Origin: Rhodobacterales bacterium
Lineage (GTDB): Bacteria; Pseudomonadota; Alphaproteobacteria; Rhodobacterales; Rhodobacteraceae
NCBI GenBank assembly: GCA_003249215.1
Contig: QKJR01000003.1
Location: 87,068-151,067 of the forward strand
Length of the DNA stretch: 64,000 bases
Direction of reading: 5' to 3'
The position numbers and the translations under genes were made by a program. The notes beneath the pieces were generated by a model. That model was not told the DNA's origin, searched no databases, and saw only the letters and a list, made by a program, of their open reading frames with translations. Shown here piece by piece: positions 10,541 through 20,528 of the stretch. How positions within the stretch are numbered: position 1 is the stretch's first letter; every line of letters starts with the position of its first letter.

Positions 10541-11905
10541 TCATGCCCCGGGGCCGCGCGGGGCAGGGGGCGCGCCGCTCATTCGTGCGCGCAACGCCAC
10601 GAGCCGGTCGCGCGCGCCGATCAGGCGCACCCGCTCGAGCGCCGAGAAGGCGGCCGGGTCATGCCGCTGCAGCCGTTCGGCGAAGGTCTTCGGGGGTTCG
10701 AGGGGCGCGGGCGCCGCCTCTTGCGCCACGGGGTCTTGCGCGATGGGGGCTTCCGGGGGGAGGACCTCCTCAGCCTCAGCCTCAGCCTCAGCCTCAGCCT
10801 CAGCCTCAGCCTCAGCCTCAGCCTCAGCCTCGAACGGCACCGCGTCGCTCTCCTGCGCGAGAGGCTCTGGTTCCGCCTCGGTGACGGCCTCAGGCTCGGC
10901 AGGGGCGGGCGCGAAGGCGACTACGGCTGCCTCTTCGGCCTCGGGCTCGACATCGAGCGCGATCGGCGCTTCGGGCACCGCGTCCGGGGCCGCATCTGCC
11001 GCAGGATCGGGCTCGACGAGGTCCTGGGATTCGAGACCGGCCTCGGGGTCGAGAGCATCGTCGAAGAGCGAGGCCTGACGCCAGGCGGGCCGGTGTGGCG
11101 GCGCGGGGGCGGCGGGGACCAGCGGAACCGGCTGCGCCGCGGCGGGCGGGGCCGGGGGCGCGGGCGGGGCCGGAACGAGGGGCACCAGCGGAACGACGGC
11201 GGGGGCTTCGGGCACGGCCGCAATCTCCACCTCGGGCTCTTCCGGATCGGCCGGGAAGGTGCCGGATGCCGGGGCCGGCCAGCCGTCGGCGCTCTCCTCG
11301 GGGTCGGCGGGGAAGGCGGGCGGAAGTGGTTCGGCCGCCTCCGTCGAGAGGGGCTCGGTCGTGAGGGGGGCGGGCTCCGATTCGGGCGTCGGCTCCGCGA
11401 TGCCCGGCGCCGAGAGGAACGCCTCCTCGATCCCGCCCAGCGTCGGCACGAAGGTCTCGGGTTCGAAGGTCTCAGGTTCGGAGGGCTCGGCGTCAGTCGC
11501 GGGCTCCGGTTCGGGCGTCGTCGCCTCGGGCAGGGATGCGACCGGCTCGCCCGCCGCGCGCGCGGGCGCGTGCAGATCGTCGAGCGCGCTCAGCTCGTCC
11601 TCGGCATCGCCCTCTCCGGGCATCGATTCGTCGAGCCCGCCGAGCGACATCACATGCCGCACGCCCTCGGTCTTGAGCACCTGCTGCACGCCGCGGATCG
11701 CCATCCCCTCGGCATGGAGCAGATGCTTGATCCCGCCGAGCAGCGCCACGTCGTCAGGGCGGTAATAGCGCCGCCCGCCGGCGCGTTTCACCGGTTTGAT
11801 CTGCGGAAACCGGCTTTCCCAGAATCGCAGGACATGGGTGGGCGTATCCAGAAACTCCGCCACTTCGGAGATCGTGCGGAAGGCATCGGCCGATTTCGAC
11901 ATCAC
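10541..11905 (-). CDS. MerR-family transcriptional regulator with long acidic low-complexity region
   Basis: [44 protein letters not shown] (MerR HTH). Confidence 0.9.
   Translation of the reverse strand: MMSKSADAFRTISEVAEFLDTPTHVLRFWESRFPQIKPVKRAGGRRYYRPDDVALLGGIKHLLHAEGMAIRGVQQVLKTEGVRHVMSLGGLDESMPGEGDAEDELSALDDLHAPARAAGEPVASLPEATTPEPEPATDAEPSEPETFEPETFVPTLGGIEEAFLSAPGIAEPTPESEPAPLTTEPLSTEAAEPLPPAFPADPEESADGWPAPASGTFPADPEEPEVEIAAVPEAPAVVPLVPLVPAPPAPPAPPAAAQPVPLVPAAPAPPHRPAWRQASLFDDALDPEAGLESQDLVEPDPAADAAPDAVPEAPIALDVEPEAEEAAVVAFAPAPAEPEAVTEAEPEPLAQESDAVPFEAEAEAEAEAEAEAEAEAEAEEVLPPEAPIAQDPVAQEAAPAPLEPPKTFAERLQRHDPAAFSALERVRLIGARDRLVALRARMSGAPPAPRGPGA
10771..10830. repeat. Hexanucleotide tandem repeat CAGCCT x10 (encodes Ala-Glu repeats on minus strand)
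   Basis: Ten perfect consecutive copies read in sequence. Confidence 0.98.
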
Positions 11906-11961
11906 GCCGCCTCAAATCGTCTAGGGTCAGGGCCGGCCCGGAGGCCGTGTTCAGGGACGGC

Positions 11962-12264
11962 TCAGGACGCGTTGCCCGAGGCCACCCGCTCTTTCATCAG
12001 ATGCGAGGGCCGGAACGAGAGCACCCGGCGCGGCGAGATCGGAACCTCCTCGCCGGTCTTCGGGTTGCGCCCCACGCGCGAGGCCTTGTCACGCACCGAG
12101 AAGGTGCCGAAGGACGAGATCTTGACCGTCTCGCCGCGCACCAGCGCGTCCGACATGTGGCTAAGCACGCTTTCCACGAGCTGGGCGGATTCGTTGCGCG
12201 ACAAGCCGACTTCGCGGAACACCGCTTCGCTCAGATCCATGCGCGTCAAGGTCTTCTCGGACAT
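11962..12264 (-). CDS. ihfA: Integration host factor alpha subunit
   Basis: [15 protein letters not shown]...[44 protein letters not shown]. Confidence 0.97.
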   Translation of the reverse strand: MSEKTLTRMDLSEAVFREVGLSRNESAQLVESVLSHMSDALVRGETVKISSFGTFSVRDKASRVGRNPKTGEEVPISPRRVLSFRPSHLMKERVASGNAS

Positions 12265-12382
12265 TCGGTCCCCCCGGTTTGCTTTTGGCCACGATGGGCG
12301 CAATGAAATCCCGAGTCAATATCAATGGCTTGCGCGGCGCTCTTGAGGTAGGCCGCAGGGCGGGATTCGGCGCAGTCCGCGC

Positions 12383-13357
12383 CTACCAGCGCAGAACGAC
12401 CGAACCCCAGGCCAGACCGCCGCCGATCGCCTCGGTCACGATCAGATCGCCGGTCTTGATCTGGCCGCGGTCGCGCCCGACCGAGAGCGCGAGCGGGATC
12501 GAGGCGGCCGAGGTGTTGCCATGGTCCTGCACGGTGACCACGACCCGCTCCATCGGCACCTGCATCCGCTCGGCAGTCGCGGTGATGATGCGCAGGTTCG
12601 CCTGATGCGGCACGATCCAATCGACATCCTCGCCGCTCATCCCGATCTTGGCGAGCGCGGTATGCGCGGTCTCGGCGAGCTTCTGGACGGCGTGTTTGAA
12701 AACGGCATTGCCCTGCATCCGCAGATGGCCTGCCTGACCATTGGTCGAGACCCCGCCATCGACATAGAGGAGCTCGCGATAGCGCCCGTCCGAATGCAGA
12801 TCGGTGGACAGGACGCCACGATCGGCATTGCTGCCCGCGCCATTCGCCGCCTCGAGCACGATCGCACCCGCGCCATCGCCGAAGAGCACACAGGTGCCGC
12901 GGTCGGACCAGTCCATGATGCGGCTGAAGGTTTCGGCGCCGATCACCAGAACGCGCTCGGCCTGACCCGAGATGATGAGGCCGTTCGCGTTGGTCAGCGC
13001 ATAGACGAAGCCCGCGCAGACCGCCTGCACGTCATAGGCAAAGCCATGGGTCGAGCCGAGGCCCGCCTGCACCATGGTCGCCACCGAGGGGAAGGTGAAA
13101 TCCGGGGTCGAGGTGGCGACGACGATCGCATCCATCTGGCTCGCCTCGAGGCCCGCGTCACGCAAAGCCGCCTCAGCCGCCTTGATCGCGAGTTGCGAGG
13201 TCGTCTCGCCTTCGGCCGCGAAATGGCGCCGCTCGATGCCGGTGCGCGCGCGGATCCATTCGTCGGTCGTTTCAAGCGTGGCTTCGAATTCGGAGTTTTC
13301 GACGATGCGTTCGGGCAGGTAGTGCCCGACGCCCCGGACCACGGCTCTGATCTTCAT
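12383..13357 (-). CDS. fabH: Beta-ketoacyl-ACP synthase III
   Basis: VQAVCAGFVYAL catalytic Cys region, VPHQANLRII, GNTSAASIPLAL. Confidence 0.97.
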   Translation of the reverse strand: MKIRAVVRGVGHYLPERIVENSEFEATLETTDEWIRARTGIERRHFAAEGETTSQLAIKAAEAALRDAGLEASQMDAIVVATSTPDFTFPSVATMVQAGLGSTHGFAYDVQAVCAGFVYALTNANGLIISGQAERVLVIGAETFSRIMDWSDRGTCVLFGDGAGAIVLEAANGAGSNADRGVLSTDLHSDGRYRELLYVDGGVSTNGQAGHLRMQGNAVFKHAVQKLAETAHTALAKIGMSGEDVDWIVPHQANLRIITATAERMQVPMERVVVTVQDHGNTSAASIPLALSVGRDRGQIKTGDLIVTEAIGGGLAWGSVVLRW

Positions 13358-14556
13358 TTTTCGGTCTCGCTCTTGGCCGCGGTCGGTGCCGCGGTGTCGC
13401 TCGCATCCTGCCCCGGCCGTGACGCAGAGGCAACCCGCGCCGCGAGGCGGGCCGCGAAGCCCGAGCGCGCGAGCCGCACGGCAAGGTCGATCGCTGCGGC
13501 GACGCCGGTCGCATCGGCCGAGCCATGCGATTTCACCACGGTCCCGTTCAGGCCGAGGAACACCCCGCCATTGACCCGGCGCGGGTCGATCTTGGCCGAG
13601 AGCCGCTTCAAGGCCCCCATCGCGAGCAGGGCGCCGAGCTTGGCCAGCAGCGAAGAGGTGAAGGCCTCGCGCATCAGTTCCGCGGCCAGCTTCGCCGTGC
13701 CCTCACCGGTTTTCAGCGCGACATTGCCGGTGAAACCGTCGGTGACGATCACATCGACCCGGGCCGAGCTCAGATCGGTGCCCTCGACGAAGCCGACGAA
13801 TTCGAACTCGCCCGCCTCCTGCGCCGCGCCCATCAGGCCGAAGGCCTCCTTGAGTTCGGCGCGGCCCTTGTGCTCCTCGGTGCCGACATTCAGCAGGCCC
13901 ACGCGCGGGCGGGGCAGGCCGAGCGCGTTGCGCGCATAAGAGGTGCCCATCAGGCCATAGGTCAGCAGGTCGGTGGCCTCCGCTTTCACATCGGCGCCCA
14001 TGTCGAGCATCACGTTGAAGCCGGTCGGATTGCGCGAGGGCCAGAAGCTCGCGATGGCGGGGCGGGTGACGCCGGGCACCCGGCGCAGCCGCAGGATCGA
14101 GATCGCCATCAGCGCGCCGGTATTGCCGCAGGAGACGGCGGCGGCGGCCGCGCCTTCGCGCACCGCGTCGATCGTCGACCACATCGAGGTCTTCTGCCCG
14201 TTGCGCATCACCACCGCGGGCTTGTCCTCCATCCGCACCGTCTCATCGGCGTGGCGGGTCGTGACGACGCCCTTGAGCCCGCGCGCGGCGACCAGCGGGT
14301 CGATCACGGCGGTATCGCCATTGAGCAGGAAGCGGACGTCGGGATGCTTGCGCGTGGCCAGCACGAGGCCGTCGACCACGGCCTCTGGGCCACGATCGCC
14401 GCCCATCGCATCGACGGAAATGACGACAGCGCCGGAAAATTCCGGCGCTTCGGCCGCCGCGGGGGCGGTGTCAGGGATCGGTTTGTCCGAAACGGTCTGG
14501 CCTTCGCTCATGTCGGTCGTGCCCGCTGAGGGGGACTTGTCCTGAGAGAAGGTCAT
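13354..14556 (-). CDS. plsX: Phosphate acyltransferase
   Basis: ISVDAMGGDRGPEAVVDG; adjacent to fabH and rpmF. Confidence 0.95.
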   Translation of the reverse strand: MTFSQDKSPSAGTTDMSEGQTVSDKPIPDTAPAAAEAPEFSGAVVISVDAMGGDRGPEAVVDGLVLATRKHPDVRFLLNGDTAVIDPLVAARGLKGVVTTRHADETVRMEDKPAVVMRNGQKTSMWSTIDAVREGAAAAAVSCGNTGALMAISILRLRRVPGVTRPAIASFWPSRNPTGFNVMLDMGADVKAEATDLLTYGLMGTSYARNALGLPRPRVGLLNVGTEEHKGRAELKEAFGLMGAAQEAGEFEFVGFVEGTDLSSARVDVIVTDGFTGNVALKTGEGTAKLAAELMREAFTSSLLAKLGALLAMGALKRLSAKIDPRRVNGGVFLGLNGTVVKSHGSADATGVAAAIDLAVRLARSGFAARLAARVASASRPGQDASDTAAPTAAKSETEK

Positions 14557-14579
14557 TCCGGGGCCCGGGCGAGAGCGGC

Positions 14580-14786
14580 TTACGCCGCGTCTTCGTCCAG
14601 ATCGACCTCGGCGGCTTGGGCCACCACTTCGCGGTCGTCATAGTGACCGCAGGCGCCACAAACGTGGTGCGGGCGCTTCAGCTCGCCACAGTTCGGGCAT
14701 TCCGCCGGATTGGCGGCAACAAGAGCGTCATGCGCACGGCGCATGTTACGACGGGAGCGCGTGACTCGGTTCTGCGGGACAGCCAT
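14580..14786 (-). CDS. rpmF: 50S ribosomal protein L32
   Basis: [22 protein letters not shown]...[20 protein letters not shown]. Confidence 0.98.
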   Translation of the reverse strand: MAVPQNRVTRSRRNMRRAHDALVAANPAECPNCGELKRPHHVCGACGHYDDREVVAQAAEVDLDEDAA

Positions 14787-15051
14787 GTCTCAACCTCGGG
14801 TATGTTGGGGCGCAAGGCCCTGATTTTACAAAGGTTTCGTCACTGGAGCCGTTCTGCGGCCGGGTGCGAACCCAAACTTCGAATGAGGCCGGGAACATAC
14901 TGCGATTCCGCCGCGTTGCAAGCCCCTTTTTTCGGCTTTTTCCCGCGGGCGCGCGCAGTCTCACGCGTGGCCTGCAGGGTGGGCGCCGAAAGTCCCCTCG
15001 GATCGCACTCGCCGCCCGCAAAAGCGGCGATTGCGGTGGTTTTGGGCGCTC

Positions 15052-15642
15052 TCAGGCGCCGCCGCCCTCGGGCGTATCCGCGCCCTTGCCGCCCAGAAGC
15101 GCCTTCAAACCGGCGAAGGGGCGCAGCGACTCATCGGTCATCGGGGCGATTCCCGGCTCGGCATGGACGCTCTCGCCGAGCTCGGCGCCTTCGGTGCGCG
15201 GATAGAGCGGCAGCGCCAGTTCCAGCGCCTCGAGCGCGACCGCGGCCAGATCAACCACCGCGGGGAGCGCCTCGGTGGTGTCGTCCTCGGGCATCTCGAC
15301 CTCTTCGCCGGTGGGCTCGGGCATGTTCGCGAGGTAACGGCGCAGGACGGCCTCGGCCAGATCGGTGGTCACCGGCTCTGCGGTGATCACACAGGGCTGC
15401 ACGACGCGGGCGGTAAACGCCGCCTCGAGCCGCCAGTCGTTGCGCCCCGACGGCGCGATCTCGCCCTTGAGGCGCAGGCTTTCGAGCGCCTCGATGCCCG
15501 CCCAGGCGGCGATCGCGGCGCGGGTTTCGGCATCGGGCGCGATGTCGAAGCGGGTGGCCTTGCGCGCGGGCAGATCGGCGATGCGCAGCGGATGCGCCCA
15601 GGGCAGGGCGTCGTCGGGGGCGGGGTGGTGGGCGTCGGTCAT
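15052..15642 (-). CDS. DUF177 (YceD-like) protein
   Basis: Position upstream of rpmF; CVITAEPVTTDLAE...; start MTDAHHPAP chosen. Confidence 0.82.
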   Translation of the reverse strand: MTDAHHPAPDDALPWAHPLRIADLPARKATRFDIAPDAETRAAIAAWAGIEALESLRLKGEIAPSGRNDWRLEAAFTARVVQPCVITAEPVTTDLAEAVLRRYLANMPEPTGEEVEMPEDDTTEALPAVVDLAAVALEALELALPLYPRTEGAELGESVHAEPGIAPMTDESLRPFAGLKALLGGKGADTPEGGGA

Positions 15643-15767
15643 CGGCGGTCCTCGGTCTGGCGGGCGACGGCGCTGCGCCGCCGGTCTTGGGGCCGCAACG
15701 CGCTTGAGGGTCGCTGCGGGTTGTTGTAAGCGGGATAAAAGGCCTAAGGCTGTGAGGCAAGAGGGGG

Positions 15768-16238
15768 TTGCAGGTGAGCACCGGATCGGTAACGCGGCGC
15801 ATGACGCTCGCGCTGGCACTCGGTGGCGGGCTGCTGCTGGCGGGCTGCACGGCGATCTATCGCGATCATGGCTATGTTCCCCTCGACGAGGATCTGGCGC
15901 AGGTCGAGGTCGGCAAGACCACGCGGGCCGAGGTGGCCGAGCTGATCGGCCGGCCGTCGTCGGCGGGTGTTCTCGAGGGCTCGGGCTGGTATTACGTGGG
16001 CTCGCGCTGGAAATATTACGGCGCCCGCGCGCCGCAGGAAATCGACCGTCAGGTCGTCGCGATCACCTTCTCTGACAAGGACACCGTCGCCAATGTCGAG
16101 CGTTTCGGCCTCGAGCAGGGCGAGGTGGTGGTGCTGTCGCGGCGTGTGACCGATTCCGGGATCAAGGGCATCACCTTCATCCGTCAGCTCATGGGCAGCC
16201 TCGGCCGCGTGAACGCGTCGCAGATTCTCGACCGCTGA
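15768..16238 (+). CDS. bamE: Outer-membrane assembly lipoprotein BamE/SmpA-like
   Basis: Lipobox LLLAGC, VEVGKTTRAEVAELIGRPS. Confidence 0.88.
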   Translation: MQVSTGSVTRRMTLALALGGGLLLAGCTAIYRDHGYVPLDEDLAQVEVGKTTRAEVAELIGRPSSAGVLEGSGWYYVGSRWKYYGARAPQEIDRQVVAITFSDKDTVANVERFGLEQGEVVVLSRRVTDSGIKGITFIRQLMGSLGRVNASQILDR

Positions 16239-16450
16239 GCCGTCACGGGGGCGCCGCGGCGCTCGGGTGACAAAGCGGTGACGGGCGGATTGCGGTTTCG
16301 CGACAGGCTGTTGCGGGGCTGCACCGGAGGGGGCGCCGTTGTCGCACCGGCAGGGGGGCCGCCGCGATTTTCGTTCCGTGAGGGGCGGCTTTGGCCTAGT
16401 CTGGCGCCAGAGGGTCCTTGCACCGCGGGGCCCGACGCAGGGGGATCGCC

Positions 16451-17230
16451 ATGCTCTCGCTCGACAAGGGCCGTTACGCGGCCCGGCTGGCCGCAGGGGC
16501 CGAGGATATCCGGGCGGCACAGGCCCTGCGCTGGCAGGCTTTCGTCGCCGCCCGTGGGGTGACGCGCACGGCGCCTGCGGAGGGCGAGGCCTACGCCGAG
16601 GGGCTCGATGCGGACCGGTTCGACGATCTTTGCCGCCACGTCCTGATCGAAGAGCGCGAGAGCGGGCGGCTCGTGGCCTGTTTCCGCCTCCTGCCGCTCA
16701 AGGACGGCACCGAGATCGGCCGCAGCTATTCGGCGCAATATTACAATCTGCGGGCGCTGGCCGAATATGCAGGGCCCATGGTCGAGATGGGCCGGTTCTG
16801 CATGGCGCCCGGGGTGCATGACCCCGATATCCTGCGCGTGGCCTGGGGCGCGATGACGCGCTTCGTCGATGCCGAGGGGGTGGAACTCCTGTTCGGCTGT
16901 TCCTCGTTCCTGGGGACCGACTGGGAAAGCTATGCCGATGCTTTTGCCGTGCTGGCCGAGCGGCATCTGGCGCCGCGGCGCTGGCTGCCGCGGGTCAAGG
17001 CGCCGAAGGTCGTGCGCTATGCCCGCGCGCTGATGGGGCGCAAGGGCGATCCGAAACAGGCGATGCTGAAGATGCCGCCGCTGCTGCGCAGCTATCTGGC
17101 GATGGGGGGCTGGGTCAGCGATCATGCGGTGGTCGACACTGACCTCGGCACGCTGCATGTCTTCACCGGGCTCGAGATCCGCGCGATTCCGCCCGCCCGG
17201 GCGCGGGCGCTGCGGATGGTGGCGGGTTAG
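16451..17230 (+). CDS. olsB: Ornithine-acyl-ACP N-acyltransferase-like (OlsB/GNAT) protein
   Basis: VRLAAGAEDIRAAQALRWQAFV..., EMGRFCMAPG, FGCSSFLGTD. Confidence 0.8.
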   Translation: MLSLDKGRYAARLAAGAEDIRAAQALRWQAFVAARGVTRTAPAEGEAYAEGLDADRFDDLCRHVLIEERESGRLVACFRLLPLKDGTEIGRSYSAQYYNLRALAEYAGPMVEMGRFCMAPGVHDPDILRVAWGAMTRFVDAEGVELLFGCSSFLGTDWESYADAFAVLAERHLAPRRWLPRVKAPKVVRYARALMGRKGDPKQAMLKMPPLLRSYLAMGGWVSDHAVVDTDLGTLHVFTGLEIRAIPPARARALRMVAG

Positions 17231-17326
17231 GGGCGCAGGCACGAGCCCCGATGCCGGGGCTTGAATGTTTTCTGATTGTTCCTCTATCGTCCGGCGAAAC
17301 CAAAACTTTCCGACAGGACGGCCCCC

Positions 17327-18253
17327 TTGAACCTCATCATTGCCGTCGCGCCGATTCTTCTCACGATTCTTGCCGGTTACCTGACCGCTGTGTCGGGCGT
17401 TCTGCCGCGCGAGAAATGGGAGGCGGTGAACACCCTGAGTTTCCGGATTCTGATCCCGGTCGTCTTGATGAAATCCATTGCGACCTCGAATCTCTCGGGG
17501 ATCACCTCGGGCGCCTGGATCACGGTCGTGCTGCTCACTCTCGGTCTGGCCGGGGCGGCGGCGCTGGTCACGCGGCTCTGGATGTCGCACAGCGCGTTGC
17601 CCGATCCGGCCTACACCACGCTGTTCCAGACCACCACGCGCTGGAACGCCTTCATTGCACTCGCCGCGGCCGAGCAATTCGTGGGCCCGAGGGGCGTGGC
17701 GATGATCGCCCTCGCGATGGCGTTCCTGATCCCGCTCATCAATGTCGCCAATATCGTCGTTCTGGTGGTCTTTGGCTCAGGGCGCACGAGCCTCGCCGGC
17801 GTGCTGCGCGCGATCGTGCAAAATCCGCTGGTGATCGGGTGTGGTCTGGGGCTCGTCGTCAATCTGAGCGGCTTGCCACTGCCGGCGCCGCTGTCGGATG
17901 CGCTCGATCTGATCGGGCGGGCCGCGCTCGGCGTGGGGCTGCTCGCGGTGGGGGCGGGGATCTTGGTGCGGCGTCTCTTCGAACTCTCGTTGCCGGTCGG
18001 GCTTGGCGCCGCGCTGCGCCTGCTCTTGTGCCCGCTGTGCTTTCTGCTGCTGGCGGGGCTCTTTCATCTCGGTCTCGACGAGACGCTTGCGGGCGTGCTG
18101 ATCTTCGCGGTTCCGGCCGCTACCAACGGTTATGTCGTGGCGCAGAAGATGGGCGGCGATGCCGATCTCTATGCTGATATCCTGACCTGGCAGACAGTTC
18201 TGTCGCTCGGGCTGCTGCCGGTGCTCGCGCTCCTCGTGCATCGTCTCTTCTGA
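17327..18253 (+). CDS. AEC (auxin efflux carrier) family transporter
   Basis: Multi-TM protein; probable TTG start LNLIIAVAPILLTILAGYLTAVSGVLP. Confidence 0.82.
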   Translation: MNLIIAVAPILLTILAGYLTAVSGVLPREKWEAVNTLSFRILIPVVLMKSIATSNLSGITSGAWITVVLLTLGLAGAAALVTRLWMSHSALPDPAYTTLFQTTTRWNAFIALAAAEQFVGPRGVAMIALAMAFLIPLINVANIVVLVVFGSGRTSLAGVLRAIVQNPLVIGCGLGLVVNLSGLPLPAPLSDALDLIGRAALGVGLLAVGAGILVRRLFELSLPVGLGAALRLLLCPLCFLLLAGLFHLGLDETLAGVLIFAVPAATNGYVVAQKMGGDADLYADILTWQTVLSLGLLPVLALLVHRLF

Positions 18254-18435
18254 GGCCGGCCTCACGCGGCGGTGGAACGGCCCGAAGCGCCGCATGGGGG
18301 CCCCGAAGCGCTGCAGGGGGGCATTGTGCGCGGCAGACGGGTCTCCTCTGCGCCTAGGCCCCGCGCCAACCCTTGACCTCTGCCCGTCACGCGCTTCTAT
18401 AGAGCCAACGCAAACCGCCGCGAAAGGATAAGACG

Positions 18436-19035
18436 ATGGCTTTCGAACTTCCCGATCTTCCCTATGCTCATGACGCGCTGGCCGCGCTCGGCATGTCCAA
18501 GGAAACGCTGGAATATCACCACGACCTGCACCACAAGGCCTATGTCGACAACGGCAACAAGCTGATCGCGGGCACCGAATGGGAAGGCAAGTCGGTCGAA
18601 GAGATCGTCAAGGGCACCTATGCGGCGGGCGCCGTGGCGCAGAACGGCATCTTCAACAACGCCTCGCAGCACTGGAACCACGCCCAGTTCTGGGAAATGA
18701 TGGGCCCGGGCGGCAAGACCATGCCGACCGAGCTGGAAAAAGCCATCACCGAGAGCTTCGGCTCGGTCGCCAAGTTCAAGGAAGACTTCGCCGCCGCCGG
18801 CGCCGGCCAGTTCGGCTCGGGCTGGGCCTGGCTCGTGAAAGACACCGATGGCGCGCTGAAAGTCACCAAGACCGAGAACGGCGTGAACCCGCTCTGCTTT
18901 GGTCAGACCGCGCTTCTGGGCTGCGACGTGTGGGAGCATTCCTACTACATCGACTTCCGCAACAAGCGCCCGGCCTATCTGACCAACTTCCTCGACAAGC
19001 TGGTCGATTGGGAAAACGTCGCCTCGCGCCTCTGA
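18436..19035 (+). CDS. sodB: Superoxide dismutase (Fe/Mn)
   Basis: LEYHHDLHHKAYVDNGN, NNASQHWNHAQFW, DVWEHSYYIDFRNKRPAYL. Confidence 0.97.
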   Translation: MAFELPDLPYAHDALAALGMSKETLEYHHDLHHKAYVDNGNKLIAGTEWEGKSVEEIVKGTYAAGAVAQNGIFNNASQHWNHAQFWEMMGPGGKTMPTELEKAITESFGSVAKFKEDFAAAGAGQFGSGWAWLVKDTDGALKVTKTENGVNPLCFGQTALLGCDVWEHSYYIDFRNKRPAYLTNFLDKLVDWENVASRL

Positions 19036-19057
19036 TCGCGGCCTGAACGAAAAACGG

Positions 19058-19086
19058 GACCCGCCGGTTTCGGCGGGTCTTTTTTG
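19058..19086 (+). terminator. Rho-independent terminator after sodB
   Basis: GACCCGCCG-gttt-CGGCGGGTC followed by T tract. Confidence 0.93.
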
Positions 19087-19121
19087 GTCCGGGGTTTCGG
19101 ATCGAAGGCGAGGAGGCGGCG

Positions 19122-20057
19122 ATGAGCGACCCGCGGCGCGAAGCGGTCAAGGGCTTCTGGGCGATGATTGCGGTCTGCGTCATCTGGGGCCTGTCGGGGC
19201 TCTATTACAAGCAGCTCTCCGAGGTGCCGCCGATCGAGGTGCTGGCGCATCGCACGCTCTGGTCAGCGATCTTCCTTGGCGCGGTTCTGGGCCTGCGCGG
19301 GCGTCTGGGCGAACTCGTCGCCGCGCTCGGTGGCGCGCGCGGCACGCTGATCCGTCTGATCCTCGCCGCGCTGGTGATCTCGACGAACTGGTTCGTCTTC
19401 ATCTGGTCGGTGAAGGAGGGGCACGCGCTCGAAGCGAGCTTTGGCTATTACATCTTCCCGCTCGTGGCGGTGCTGCTCGGGCGGCTCGTGATGGGCGAGA
19501 CGATGGGGCGGGTGCAATGGGCTGCGGTGGCGATCGCGGGGCTTGCGGTGGTGGTGCTCGGCGTCGGGCTCGGCGTCACGCCCTGGATCCCGCTGATCAT
19601 CGCGGGGACCTTCGGCTCCTATGGGCTGATCAAGAAACAGCTCTCAGTCGCGCCGGTGACCTCGGTTCTGGCCGAGGTGGTGATCCTGTCGCCGATCGCG
19701 CTGGCGGTGCTCTGGGCGGCGCATACGGGGAGGATCGGCGACGGTCAGGGCGGGCAGTTCGGGCGGGATCTCGGCCATTCCCTGATGCTCGCCTTTTCCG
19801 GCGTGCTGACTGGCGGGCCGCTGATCCTGTTCTCCTATGCCGCGCAACGGGTGCGGATGGCGACGGTGGGCCTTGTGCAATATCTCAACCCGACGCTGCA
19901 ACTCGGGGTGGCGGTTCTGGCCTTCGGCGAGCCGCTCACGCATTGGCATCTGGTTGCGCTGCCGCTGATCTGGCTGGCGCTGGCGCTCTATTCGGGGGCG
20001 AGCCTGCGGGCGGCGGCCCGCCGGCAATCGCCCCCGGCCGCGCCTGAGGCACGCTGA
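19122..20057 (+). CDS. rarD: RarD/EamA family transporter
   Basis: MIAVCVIWGLSGLYYKQLSEVPPIEVLAHRTLWS. Confidence 0.92.
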   Translation: MSDPRREAVKGFWAMIAVCVIWGLSGLYYKQLSEVPPIEVLAHRTLWSAIFLGAVLGLRGRLGELVAALGGARGTLIRLILAALVISTNWFVFIWSVKEGHALEASFGYYIFPLVAVLLGRLVMGETMGRVQWAAVAIAGLAVVVLGVGLGVTPWIPLIIAGTFGSYGLIKKQLSVAPVTSVLAEVVILSPIALAVLWAAHTGRIGDGQGGQFGRDLGHSLMLAFSGVLTGGPLILFSYAAQRVRMATVGLVQYLNPTLQLGVAVLAFGEPLTHWHLVALPLIWLALALYSGASLRAAARRQSPPAAPEAR

Positions 20058-20421
20058 GCAGGTCGAGCGCGAAATCGCAGGCCGCGGCGCATTGCGTGGC
20101 GTAATCGGCGCCCTCGGCCTCGAGATGGGCTGCGAGCGAGACGACGCCCGCGCGAAACCGCAGATCGGTGAGCGCGGCCTCGATGCGCGCCTGCGAGAGG
20201 CCGACGCGGGTCAGATGCGCCACCAGCGCCTCGGTGAAGCCTTCGGTGCGCGCGTCGTCGTGAACCCAGAGCGGCAGCGCGGGCTCGGCGGCCTCGGCAT
20301 TGCGCCAGGCCGCGGTTTGCGCGCGGTGCAGCCGCTCGGCCGCGGGGCCGGTGACCTCGCCCAGATAGGCGCGCACCACCACCACGCTCAGCACGCCGAT
20401 GATCAATGTAATCGTGAACAT
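19936..20421 (-). CDS. Hypothetical protein with N-terminal TM segment
   Basis: MFTITLIIGVLSVVVVRAYLG...; 3' end overlaps rarD 3' end convergently. Confidence 0.6.
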   Translation of the reverse strand: MFTITLIIGVLSVVVVRAYLGEVTGPAAERLHRAQTAAWRNAEAAEPALPLWVHDDARTEGFTEALVAHLTRVGLSQARIEAALTDLRFRAGVVSLAAHLEAEGADYATQCAAACDFALDLLSVPQARPGAIAGGPPPAGSPPNRAPAPARSAAAQPDANA

Positions 20422-20528
20422 ACCCCAACCCCCGTGCGGACGGTTTCGGCTCGGGTTGGGGCGAAAAGGTGGCAGGAACGGGATCGGGGCGTGACCGAAA
20501 GGAAGAATCGGAACGATCGGGGGCGGGG

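Noticed and set aside
10771-10830. Possible CRISPR-like array
   Set aside because: Simple contiguous 6-bp repeat with no spacers, inside a coding region.
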